Below, piece after piece: positions 1-9,910 of a stretch of DNA of 64,000 nucleotides. The notes below the pieces were generated by a model. It worked only from the letters and a program-made list of their open reading frames with translations, made no database searches and was not told where the DNA came from. Origin of the DNA: Hyparrhenia diplandra (Eukaryota; Streptophyta; Magnoliopsida; Poales; Poaceae); NCBI GenBank assembly GCA_015847255.1, contig JADLZK010001932.1:1240001-1304000 (forward strand). Reading direction: 5' to 3'. The position numbers and the translations under genes are program-made. Positions within the stretch are counted from its first letter, which is position 1. Every line of letters starts with the position of its first letter.

Positions 1-644
1 AAGCTCACAACCTCATTCTACGTAGTTTGTGTCTAGATATTTAAACATGTTTTTCTTTGTGTTGTACTTTCTACCACAAAGAGTTTTGCATGCTAGGTTT
101 CAATCATATAAACAATATAGGAATCATAGAAAAGATAAATGCACAGTACAAAGAGTGCAATACTTAAACGTAGTCATGTAGAATGCATAGAATAGATAAC
201 TTTGACATTGCGACTTTATTATCGAGATATCAACAATCTCGCCTCCACATCACATTATCGTAAAGTGATAAGCTCCTGGTCAGGAAACTTCTTGGATAGT
301 GTGTGGCGCACTGACCATCAAAATATAGAGATGCTTAATACACAGTAGACTCAAGCGTCAATATTGACCAAGTAGTAAACCCCAACAAACTCAAAGTATG
401 CTTGTGACATAATAATAATGAGTACCATCCGTGCTTTTTCACCCCCACACTGTCGTCATATATAGACTGCTTAACAAATTTAAGCACTGACCCTGGACAT
501 CATATAAATATATCGTACTCACGATATGATTCTACATTCATTTATGCATGTCAACAAAAAATGGTTTTGAGTAACAGCAATCTAATTTGAATCTTACCTG
601 ATTAATTATTTTCCAGGAAGCCATTTCAAGGATTGTTTACAAGT
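1..644. other. AT-rich intergenic DNA, no feature recognised
   Basis: No open frame, terminal repeat or RNA gene could be supported here. The sequence is AT-rich without an obvious tandem structure. The last bases, from about 645, form the left target-site duplication of the SINE that follows. Confidence 0.6.
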
Positions 645-663
645 TGTGGTGCTTTGTCTAAGG

Positions 664-996
664 TCCTTTAGCTGACTTGGTTACAGGGCTGAGTGGCACC
701 TCCCTAGGTCCTGGGTTCGACTCTCCGTGTGAGCGAATTTCAGACTGGGGGTTAACAAAAGTCACTCGTTGATTCCCTTGTCGGTATGAGTGATCCGACC
801 TATGATGGGCGGGCTCGTGTAAGGGCCTGGTCGTGGGTTGGGCCTCAAAGCACGGGTCAAGGACCAAGCCATAGGGGTGGCATCCCTATGCATGAGGGGG
901 CTAGCTTTCGTGACTTTTCTCGACCGGGCTCCGGTTGAGCTCTTCTTATTGCAATACCGTGGGGGCGGTCTTTCCCCATCGGCTGAGTTTTTTTTA
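664..996 (+). mobile_element. tRNA-derived SINE with LINE-like 3' tail
   Basis: Seen: an RNA polymerase III box A-like motif TAGCTGACTTGG (669-680) and a box B-like motif GGTTCGACTCT (714-724) at tRNA-like spacing, then a body ending in a tail that includes GGGGGCGGTCTTTCCCC (961-977) and a T run (988-995). The flanks carry an imperfect target-site duplication: TGTGGTGCTTTGTC at 645-658 and TGTGGTGTTTTGCC at 1000-1013. Known: plant SINEs are copied by LINE machinery and often share a 3' tail with a partner LINE; the tail resembles one I associate with rice LINE/SINE families. Inferred: a full-length SINE insertion of about 330 bp. It is not a tRNA gene because no cloverleaf can be completed. 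The family name is uncertain. Confidence 0.75.
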
Positions 997-1046
997 ACAT
1001 GTGGTGTTTTGCCATCAAGGCATCTGTCGCCTGCTCTTTCCTTTTA

Positions 1047-1616
1047 GAGTGAATTTTATTGTAGGTCCGCAAACTATTTCCGAGATCCTATATTAGTACA
1101 TGAACGAAAAAAAGTGGTCATATAAGTCCATGGTCTATTAAAGGCTTGTCATCCAGGTCCAAAAACATTCTCAGAGGCTCCTTTTGCCCATGTAGCCATG
1201 CCAACGTGGCAATAAATTGCAAAAAAAGGTCTCTCCATGTCTTATTTTTTGCTCTATTCAAGCTCTGATCGTCATCAATAGTCCGCTGCCACCCTCGCGC
1301 CTTGAGGCTGCTGATCATGGCCTGCTGCCACGGCCGCTCTCACGCCTCAGGCCAGCCTGCCATGACTCTCGTCGAGGCCTCACGCCTCGAAGGTGTGATG
1401 ACGAGAGGCGAGCATGTGAAATGAACTATGGAGGAATTTTTTGCAACTTATTGCCACGCTGGCATTGCCATGTAAGCAAAAGGTGGCCTCCATGAACGCT
1501 TTTGGACCTAGATGACCACTCTTTAATATATCATGGACCTATATGATTACTTTTTTAGTTGATGGACCTAGATGACATCTCAAAAATAGTTCATGGACCA
1601 ACGGTGTAATTCACTC
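1047..1616. mobile_element. Mutator-like MITE with ~180-bp terminal inverted repeats
   Basis: The left end (1047 to about 1225) is the diverged reverse complement of the right end (about 1440 to 1616). Both begin GAGTGAATT and continue through a shared TGGCAATAA(A/G)TTGCAA segment. A perfect 9-bp target-site duplication TTCCTTTTA flanks it (1038-1046 and 1617-1625). Long inverted repeats plus a 9-bp duplication are the signature of Mutator-like elements. The interior (about 1266-1425) is GC-rich, unlike the AT-rich arms, and has no transposase. It is non-autonomous and may carry a captured fragment. Confidence 0.88.
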
Positions 1617-1625
1617 TTCCTTTTA

Positions 1626-2753
1626 CTTATTATCTGTATAGTGAAGATGGAAAACCATAAGATCTGTGGACCCCACATGGGCTCTTTTATTGAGCTGCCA
1701 TGTGAGACTCAAGTGATGAACAAATGTGCTTCAAAGTAACTTTAACATTTTGATTTGTAATTAGTAAATGCGTTCAAAGTTATCTAATCACTTTCTGTAT
1801 TTTCGGGGAAACTTCGAAGGCTTCTTGTACCAGTTCAAAAGTTTTCTAAGTCAACTTGAAAAGTCTACGAGAATTGATACCAAAGCTTTGTTGAATCAGT
1901 TTCAAATTTTAAAATAAATATAAAATGTCTCGTACATGCATGGCATCAAAATGTTCTAAAATCAGTTCCAATCTGTCTTTGTACCAGTACAAAATTCTAT
2001 GTTACAGTAATGGCATACATGGACTCTATTTTTAGTGATTTAAAATATCTACTTGAATTATTTTTTTTGTAAATCTACATGCATGCTTTTTTTCCAAAAC
2101 ATGTTGAGAATGAGTTAATCTCCATAAGTATTCTTTTAAAAAAAATTTACTAGATATTTTTCACACTTATATATATGCAGACGAGGTAATTATTATATTG
2201 TTGCTCGTTCAAAAATGCTTCATTGGTTGAGATATACTATAAGTTGATCAACCCTGATGAGTGATGGTGACGACCTATCATCTTTAAGTTGACTGACCTG
2301 GTGTTTGGGAGTATTTCTTTCCAGAAACATTTTTTTTAGAAAAGAGAGCAGGCCTAATGATATGCCTTGCGCATGTACTTTATCCAATACTGTACATACT
2401 GTTTTTTGTTTTAAAAACACAAGTATCACACAAGACAACGTGAGGTCACGGTAGCATATAGGAAGCTTCCAACTGCTTCTGAGATTCGTGAAACACGCCC
2501 TTTTGTTGTTAGCAGGGTTCTCGCTCCTTGTGCTTTCAAACCGACCACAACTTTGCGCTGGTGGCCACAAATAAAGGAGCCCGAGGTTCCCCCAAGCATC
2601 ATTTTCCTCGACCATATCCAGTGGGACTGCTTGCATTTTGAACGTGGGTCTTTCCAAAGGGATTCAACGGATACGGAGGATTTAATCCAGGGTGGCTCTA
2701 TAGAAATGATACATTCCACATAGTTGGAGGGAAAACTTCTCTTCCTATCAGGC
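1626..2753. other. AT-rich DNA with unrecognised minus-strand frames
   Basis: Mostly AT-rich. Two overlapping minus-strand open frames lie between 2220 and 2719 in different phases. Neither has a domain that I recognise, and they look like remnants or chance frames. No terminal repeats were found. Confidence 0.4.
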
Positions 2754-2845
2754 TATCACTACTATGGAATCCACCTTCTGTACCGGCTCTCCCCCTTTAG
2801 TACCCATTGTGCAACCGGACTACTATATACTGTATTTGGTACTAA

Positions 2846-3062
2846 GGCCGCTCACAATGCAGACTCTGCCATAGAGTCTAAGCTTATTTATTATCATCGT
2901 ATTTATTGCACTTTACTGATGTGGCACTGATGTGGCGGTATATTTATGGAAGAGAGAGGGAGAAAAAACAAGACTCCAAGTCTTATTTGGACTCCAAGTC
3001 CACGTTAACCAAGGTAATAAATAGTTTTAGACTCTATGGTAGAGTCTGCATTGTGAGTGCCC
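2846..3062. mobile_element. Tourist-like (PIF/Harbinger) MITE nested in the CACTA element
   Basis: Terminal inverted repeats: the left begins GGCCGCTCACAATGCAGACT and the right, on the minus strand, reads GGGCACTCACAATGCAGACT. The 3-bp duplication TAA flanks the 217-bp element (2843-2845 and 3063-3065), typical of PIF/Harbinger MITEs. Removing it joins two halves of the CACTA sub-terminal repeat, so it inserted after the CACTA element. It has no coding capacity. Confidence 0.85.
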
Positions 3063-3562
3063 TAAAGGAACACAACTCAAATAACTTGTACTAAAGGCAC
3101 CCTTTAGTACCGGTCGGGTTCCTCACCCCGTACTTCGCCCCCTTTTGTTTTGCCTTTTCTTTTATTTTTCTTTTTTTTTTTTTGTTTTCTCCTACATCTG
3201 GTCCCCTTATTCCCCACCATCATCACACCACCACTCGTCAGCTGTCATACTGGCCGTTAGCCCCTCCCTCAGCGGCCAATGTGCCTGCCCCTCCCTTGTC
3301 GGCTATCATGCCCCTGCTAGGGAGCCGTGCCCGCTCCTAACTTGGTCAATAGCTGCGCCCACCCCTCCCCTTGGCAACTGCCGCACCCTCACCGAGGGGC
3401 CGCAGAGTGCACGCCACCGGGTTGGGGAGGCCAAACATTTCTCCACAACACCCTAACTGTCCATCATCGCCCATTTGGGAACTATTGTGGCACAAGTGGA
3501 CAGTTTCGGTTGCCGGTTGTGATATTATAAAAATCCACACCCGGCACCACCACCCTTGGAAA

Positions 3563-3638
3563 CAGAGAGAGAGAGAGAGAGGGAGGGAGGGAGGGAGGGA
3601 GGGAGGGAGGGAGAGGGAGTGAGAGAGAGAAAGAGAGG
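3563..3638 (+). repeat. GA / GGGA microsatellite
   Basis: A run of GA dinucleotides is followed by GGGA tetranucleotides and then more GA. It lies inside the CACTA element in a stretch resembling a captured 5' region: GC-rich DNA followed by a GA tract. Confidence 0.9.
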
Positions 3639-4626
3639 CTCATTGAGGAGAGAGGACAACTAGAACCTTATCACCATCATGGCCTGCGGCCACTCCGACG
3701 ATGTCACCCGTAGTCGCTGCCCTCGCAGATCTGAGAGGCCCACCGGAGCCTGCCGCTGGCATTCTAACGCCACCGCATAGCCCTCTATCAAAGTCCCCAT
3801 GTACCGTCACTCCTCCGCCGCTCTCCTCTCGCTATGTTGAGGTACAACGAGCGAATGGGGGAGGGGAGGTGCAGTGAGTAGAGAGAGAACAAGGGGAGGG
3901 CTGATCAGAGGAGAGACTGGGAGGGGGTGGCGAGATTAGAGGATAGCAGAGAGGGAATGAAGAGACAAGGTGTTGCGGGATGACTGAGGAGAGAATGAGA
4001 GAAAAGGTGCAGGCGTCCGAGTCAGGAGAGGGGGTACCTAGACTTCACAGCGGCTGATAAAAATTTCGATTTCGTGGTCTTCCCCTTCACCGCCGGTTTG
4101 TGTGATAACTATCATGGTCAGCTTGTAATACAAAACTGACGGTGATGGGAAATTATCACCACCTATTTTAGTTTAACCACCAATGTGCGTAAAAGCCTGG
4201 TGGTGATGGCTGATCACTGTCGGATTTCAAAAAATCAGCGGTGATAGGTTGTTTGTGATGAATGTTTCTATAGTAATGACATGAAAAAGAGGGAGGGAGA
4301 GGACAAGATGGAATCGTGGTGAGAAGGAGTGAGGACTTAGGAGATAAAATGGTGGTGGGATGGTACTTGGAGACGGTGGGAGGAGGGTTGGGAACTTAGT
4401 ACGGGGTGGAGGTCTTACACGTTACTAATGGGTGACTTGGTGAATCCTCCACCCGGTACTAAAGGCCCTCAGCCACATTAATATATATCAGGTGGAGTTC
4501 TCACCCGGTACTAAAGATCACCCTTTGCAGGTTCTTTAGGGACTAGACAAACGTGCATATTAGTACTAGGTCAAAATGCAACCAATACTAAACTGGGGAT
4601 GAAAGGTTGATTTTCCAGTAGTGTAT

Positions 4627-5919
4627 ACTCAAACACTGTTGCAGCTTTGGATGTACTTTTGGACCATGTTATCCGTTCAGCGCATAATAATTATGTTTCA
4701 TGGATCTGTATAATTTGTTCTTAGGAAACACAATATTTGTTCTGAGTTTACAACTTTTGAAGTATGTTTCATGTGTTTCTATGATTTGTTCCATGTGCAT
4801 AACATTTTATTCCTTAGTTCACATGTGTTTTTCTAGGTGTTTGTTCAACATTTCCTCGATGTACACAACATTTCTTCCAATATTAGGATCTAGCTTATGT
4901 GATTTGTTCCACGGTTTTTCATGATTTATTCCATGTGCAGAGTGCTTGTTTATTTAATTCCCATAGTTTGTATGACTTGTTATCCATCCATAAATTATTT
5001 GTTCTAGGCTTATGAACTAGGTTCTGTTATATAATTTACGAGTTTCTATGATTGTTAGATGCGTATAAATATTTTGTTCCTTTATTAGTTCTTGCTTTTT
5101 TCCATTAGTTCTTTCTTTGTTCCATGTATATTTTTTTTGTTCTAGAGTATCCCTAATTTTCTTCGGTGTTCAATCTTTTGTTCCTTAAATTTTTTATATA
5201 AAATTTTGATGTCTGAATATTTCAACATATATGTAATTTGCTCTTTCAATATTCTTTAAAACAAATTGAATCAGTTTCTAAACCAAATAGCCGAAGTGAA
5301 AACCATGTGGAAGTTATATAGGATTCCTATTAGGCTTGCTTGTTTCCTAATTAATTTTCGGCTGTCAGCCCAGGCAGGCCCATTCAGCCTGTGTGACGCG
5401 AATAGGATATATGGTCCAATCCAATCAAGTTGGACCAGGCAGATGTCCAATTTGGGTTTGCCCGTGAGCCAGGTAATGAATGCCCATTTGGGCTTTTCTG
5501 TTCGAGTTGCTAAGATACAAACGCTGAGAACTTGAATCAAGTGATGGGAAAGAACTGGGGACTGCCTACACATCTTCCACACTCATCACCATCAAGTCTG
5601 ATTTTAACAACCCAGCTTTTTGGTATGAAAAAAATTGCAAAATTTAAAACTTTTTTGTTTGAATATGTGTGACTCCCTTAATTTTTAAATCCTATTTGGT
5701 AGCCTCTCTTCTAAGTTCCCTAAATAAATTTAAACCATATAAAAATTATTTTAAAATTGAATTTTGCTATTTTTTCTGTCAACAGATTTTGTTAACTTTG
5801 AATCTGTCAAATCCAAGGCCATTAATTCTGTTCTTTAAGATTTGTGCTTATTTTTGCGTTTTTGGTGGGCAAACAGTGGAAAACCGACGGGCTGCAACCG
5901 CCCCACGGGTTTGTAACAG
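4627..5919. other. AT-rich non-coding DNA
   Basis: From 4627 to about 5250 the sequence is T-rich and loosely repetitive, with recurring TTTGTTCCATGTGCA-like phrases (about 4780, 4928 and later). No element ends could be found. From 5260 to 5900 there are short chance frames on both strands and no recognised domain. Confidence 0.5.
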
Positions 5920-6364
5920 ATGTTGACCCGTTCTTTTCACCTCCCCATTGTTTCGGCTTTCCAAATCCGCAGGCGCAGGACTGCGCCGTCCTCGTCCGCG
6001 CCCTCTTCCCCACTGCCGGCGCAGCCTTGTCTCCGCCTCCAGCCTCGCCGCTCCGCCGCGCCCTCCCCGCCGCCACCACAGCCTTGTCGCCGCCTCCACC
6101 TTTGCCGCCCCTCCCCTGCGGCCCATGCCCTTTTGTCGCCGCCTCCGGCCCGCCGGCGCTTGCGCGCGCCCCCGCGGCCCACGCATCCTCGTCGCCGCCT
6201 CGCGCTAGCCTCATCGTGCCCTCCCCACGCGCCTCCCTTTCGCAGCCTCGGGCCGTCGGAGTTTGTTGTGGTTGTGCGATGGGGTGGAGCTGCATCCAGT
6301 CGCCCGGCGTTGCGGTGCCCGTCGCCGAGCCCACGCAAGAGCCTCGCCGTGCCTTCTGTCGAGG
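5920..6364 (+). other. GC-rich first-exon-like block, product unknown
   Basis: GC content jumps sharply, with overlapping open frames on both strands rich in Pro, Ala, Arg and Ser. That composition resembles grass 5' exons and leaders. A possible splice donor (GAG|GTTAGTAAGT, about 6361-6374) ends the block, and long AT-rich intron-like sequence follows. No frame gives a family that I recognise, and the frames on opposite strands are equally open, so a coding call is not justified. It could be the 5' exon of a broken or chimeric gene whose later exons are the fragments at 15.8-17.3 kb; this is inference only. Confidence 0.35.
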
Positions 6365-7259
6365 TTAGTAAGTCCCATCTCTGTTTGCTTTTGATGTGAA
6401 TTTGTTGTTCTAGTTTTCATCCAGGGGTTTGTCCCACTGTATTTGTGTGTATAATAGCAAGTGTAGATCATACAGTCACTTGCTGCAATGTTAGAATCTG
6501 GCGAAATTCCTTTGTTAAATTCGAATTAGCGTTGTTTTGCTGGTGATTTGAATTCAAAATTCATCATGCCTAATGTTTTGGAATTGTAATAACTGATGGC
6601 TAAGTTGTCTAGTGAATTCAACTTTTTGGCATTCTGGTGGGAATGTTCAAAAAAAAAAAAAAGAAAAGAAAAAATGTTGTGCTAGTGCCCCCTTGATTGC
6701 CGTGGAAGACCAGGTTCCTACACTTGTTTTAACATTGCTGGATTTAGTGAATCCACCAAACATATGAATATGTGATGTTTGCTTGTGCTTGCTCAGTTTT
6801 TTTCTTCCCCTGTGCTCAGTTTTTTGTTCCTAGCACCATTCCTCAATGGGTGGGATCCATTTTAGCATGCATAAATCCAGACTTTATTTGTAAGGTTGCA
6901 ACTAGCACCTGGATTTTGTGTCCTTTGTTTGCGGATGCTTGTTTGTGTATTGTGCATTGAGCTACTGGGGAGGGGAGGGGCAGGGGTGTGTAGGATCTGG
7001 CCCCCCTGTTTTTTGGTTGATGGAATGTTAGATCTGTCGAAATGTCATTTGTTCCTAGCACCATTCCTAGTACAGCAGCACAGGGCAACAACCTGTGCCT
7101 CAATGGATTCCTGCATCATCTCTACCAACTATATTGTACTTATTATTCCACTATTCCAGCACTACATGTTTACCGATGTTTGGAGCCTATCATATCATTC
7201 AGATGCATTAACACCATTTGGTTCCAGCATCTTTGTTATTTGATCATGTAATTTATGTT
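6365..7259. other. Intron-like or intergenic T-rich DNA
   Basis: No gene is supported. An A-rich run is at about 6648-6674. The phrase TTGTTCCTAGCACCATTCCT occurs twice (about 6824 and 7049), and AACACCATTTGGTTCCAGCA occurs twice (about 7210 and 7269), showing local duplication at the edge of the minisatellite. Confidence 0.5.
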
Positions 7260-7768
7260 GCATGCCCCTAACACCATTTGGTTCCAGCATCTTTGTTTTT
7301 TTGAAAATTAAAAGCATGCTCCCTACTAGGCAATGGGTTTTGGGGCAATTCTCTTTAGAATAAAAATTGCATGCCCCCTACTAGGCAATGGGTTTTGAGG
7401 TTTTGTTGTCTTTTTTAAATAAAAAGCATGCCCCCTAGTAGGCAATGAGTTTTGGGGCAATTTCCTTTTTGGAAAAAAATAGCATGACTAGGCAATAGGT
7501 TTTGGGGCTTTTAGTTTTTGAAAAAAAAAAAAACATGCCTTCCTAGTAGGGTATTGGTTTTTTTAAATTATAAAAGAATGCCCCCCCTACCCCCCACCCC
7601 TAGAAGGTAATTTGTTTTGGGGCAATTTTTTTAACAAAGCATGTCCCCCTACTATGCAAAGGGTTTTGGGGGTTTTTGTTTTTGAAAATTAAAAGCATGC
7701 CCCCTACTAGTCAATGGGTTTTGGGGCAATTCTCTTTTTGGAATAAAAATTGTGTGCCCCCTACTAGG
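7260..7768 (+). repeat. Minisatellite, about 60-bp units (left part)
   Basis: About eight units share the core GCATGCCCCCTACTAGGCAA followed by TGGGTTTTGGGGCAATT and a T/A-rich spacer. Unit lengths and spacers vary. The array is interrupted by the LTR retrotransposon at 7769 and continues after 14817. Joining at the duplicated CTAGG restores the repeat unit. Confidence 0.88.
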
Positions 7769-9206
7769 TGTTGGTATTTATTAAGTGCAAAAAGAAAATA
7801 AAGGGTTCATAGTTTTACGAATATATATACCATTGTAGCTTTTACCGGGGAGTATTCTAGAGTATCGTTATTTATATTTTCCACGAGGGGAAGCAAGGGT
7901 AAAGACTATGATAAATCAAAATCATGTATCTACTAACTTAATATACCAACTAAACTAAAGTGAGGGGGTAAATAATGTATATGATATGAATGATAATTAA
8001 TAGCACTTAACGGGGAGAATATTATAATATAGAATAGATAGCTAGATCGAGAGGACAACGGGAGAGATCTAGGTTCTGAATACTTCTCTAGTACTTTGGT
8101 TCTTGAGTAACTAAGGCATGAAAAGGTATAGCGATCATAAAAGAACACTTCGGGACATCGTAACACTAGCAGCGGAAAGGGATGAGAAGGGGGCTAGGAA
8201 GCTCCGACCACGGTCCTACACTACCAATCCGAGCGTGGTGGAATATACGTCGGCCGTTAGGGCTGTCACCACCTAGGGCTACCACAACTATCCGTGGGAC
8301 TGGGTGCAATCTAATGTAACCTCTAGTCTAGACACCATGTCCACACTATTAATTACTACTCTAATCATCATGAATAACCAGAGCACTCAATACGAGCGAA
8401 GATCCCATGCAATTATATAACAACTATATTCTAATCAATAATCATGAAAGGCATAGAAGTACTAGAAAAGATAGATCTAATTATGGCATAAAGTCTAATA
8501 GAGTTGAGATACAAAGATATACTGTAAGTTTGAAGACTTTCTCGAACCAGGAACGCTAGTTCCGCTCTCTCCCTAACTCTCTACTAGATCTATTCTATTA
8601 CATTGTAGCTGTCTAATCTAATCCTCCAGGCGTCGTGCCTCCATCTGATGAGATATGAAATTGATGTATGAGATTAGGGGCCTGGGGGCTTGCTTATATA
8701 GTCGGGAGGAGGTACCAGGTGTTGGATCTAGATACAACTCGTACTTCCACCGTCGCCCTCGGATCAAACCGACATTAAACGGCGGATTAGATTGTGTCTT
8801 AGAGGCGGTTGGAGAAGCTTCGAGGCGGAGATGACTTGGCCGAGGGGCCAGGCCGGTCGGCTTTGAATATTAGGCGGTCGGCTGGGGTGGGTCCCCCCCG
8901 GGTCCCTTGAAGGCGTCGTGGCTTCCGGAGTCTTCTAGATGATGTATTTTCGGGTGTTGGGACTCTTTGGCGTCGGGTGTACTCGGAACCTTCTAGACTT
9001 TGTTCAGGAGTTGGATTATGTTGCGTTGCGTAGTCGTATTGCTCGCGAACTCTCTTGCTTTTTTCTGTTAAGTCCCTACAAATCATAACTTTACCAAAAC
9101 TCATGGAAATCGTTAGTAGAAACCCCTAATAAGGTTATCTAATTATATTTTAGTCCTTTTCCATGTTTAGTTGACAATTAAAAGTATACATTAACATGTG
9201 TCAACA
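7769..9206 (-). repeat. LTR of the 7-kb element (3' LTR in element orientation)
   Basis: It matches 13380-14817 over its whole length and has exactly the same length. Differences are clustered: for instance, 8530-8580 and 14133-14180 differ in a short patch, and the GGCCGGTCGGCC-type repeats around 8850-8910 have lost bases relative to 14460-14515. Confidence 0.9.
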
Positions 9207-9220
9207 AACTCCCCGCACTT
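9207..9220 (-). other. Polypurine tract of the 7-kb element
   Basis: Read on the minus strand, AAGTGCGGGGAGTT directly abuts the TGTTGACACATG start of the 3' LTR. A second, similar purine-rich stretch (minus-strand AAGTGTGGGGGGAG) lies internally at about 10658-10671. Confidence 0.65.
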
Positions 9221-9714
9221 AGGCTTTTACTCGTCCTCGATAAAAGGATGGTCTAACTTTAATGTAACCAGTAGAGACAAAGAATGGATCATAATTAAAC
9301 TCCATGGTCATACCTGCACTTTGGGATATCGAGCATGAAATGGTTAGAAACAGATCACCTTAAATTCTTAAACCAAGTCACTTGGAGAGATTTTGCATAA
9401 GTTTTGAAAAGAAAACATAGCTCTACTTACTCCTTTGTGACACTCTCAAGTCTCTCAAAATATATTATATCCTCACAGTTCATTTATTATATCATATGTG
9501 GAGCTCAAGAACATGTAGCACACTTACCTTGTATTTATTCTTTGAGTCAAGCTGTGGATCCATGGAGATAGATGTCATAAGTCATAGATCAAGATGTGTA
9601 TGTGAGTCAAGATTATTATTACCCTTTGCTCTTTCTAGTTGAAAATCGTCTATCTCCCTTTTTTTGGAACATTTATTTATTTATTTTCCAAGCGAGGTAA
9701 CCAGCTATTTAGTG

Positions 9715-9910
9715 GAGAGGTGGGTTCTACTCACCCCTCGGACACTTGTCCATTTTACTCTCTCATTTATTAGAGAAGTGGGCCCTACTCACCCTCGGAC
9801 ACTTGTCCATTATTCTTCTCTTCATTTTTGCCTTTTTTCTCTTTTTTTTTTTCGAGAGAGGGGGTTCTTGACCAGTAGAACACTTGCTCATTTTCTCCTC
9901 TCTCTCACTT
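9715..9910 (+). repeat. Short tandem motif inside the retrotransposon
   Basis: Three imperfect units carry the motif CTACTCACCCTCGGACACTTGTCCATT, given here as its left part CTACTCACCC and right part GACACTTGTC. They are separated by T-rich spacers. The interior has a further degenerate motif, CTAAGCACCACG-like, repeated several times between 12725 and 12930. Confidence 0.6.

Larger units (their letters stand above)
2757..4623. mobile_element. Non-autonomous CACTA transposon (about 1.87 kb)
   Basis: The left end starts CACTACTATGGAATCCACCT and the right end, read on the minus strand, starts CACTACTGGAAAATCAACCT. A 3-bp target-site duplication TAT flanks it (2754-2756 and 4624-4626). Sub-terminal regions are rich in the repeated motif TTTAGTACCGG/GGTACTAAA, as is usual for En/Spm-type elements. 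No transposase reading frame is visible. A Tourist MITE (2846-3062) has inserted near the left end, and a GA/GGGA microsatellite sits in the middle. A second, degenerate CACTA-like terminus (TCTATAGTAATG, about 4267-4278) suggests another old element nested inside. Confidence 0.88.

Noticed and set aside
669..740. tRNA gene suggested by box A and box B motifs
   Set aside because: No acceptor, anticodon or T stems can be paired, and the flanking duplication and T-run tail mark a SINE.
2220..2719. Minus-strand gene with a frame change
   Set aside because: No recognisable domain in either phase and no supporting splice sites; it may be a chance frame.
5822..6399. Several overlapping frames (86-174 codons) on both strands
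   Set aside because: All six frames are nearly open from GC bias; none resembles a known protein. Kept only as an exon-like block.
7260..7768. CRISPR-like regular repeats
   Set aside because: The spacers are variants of the same T-rich sequence, the units form a minisatellite, and the DNA is eukaryotic.
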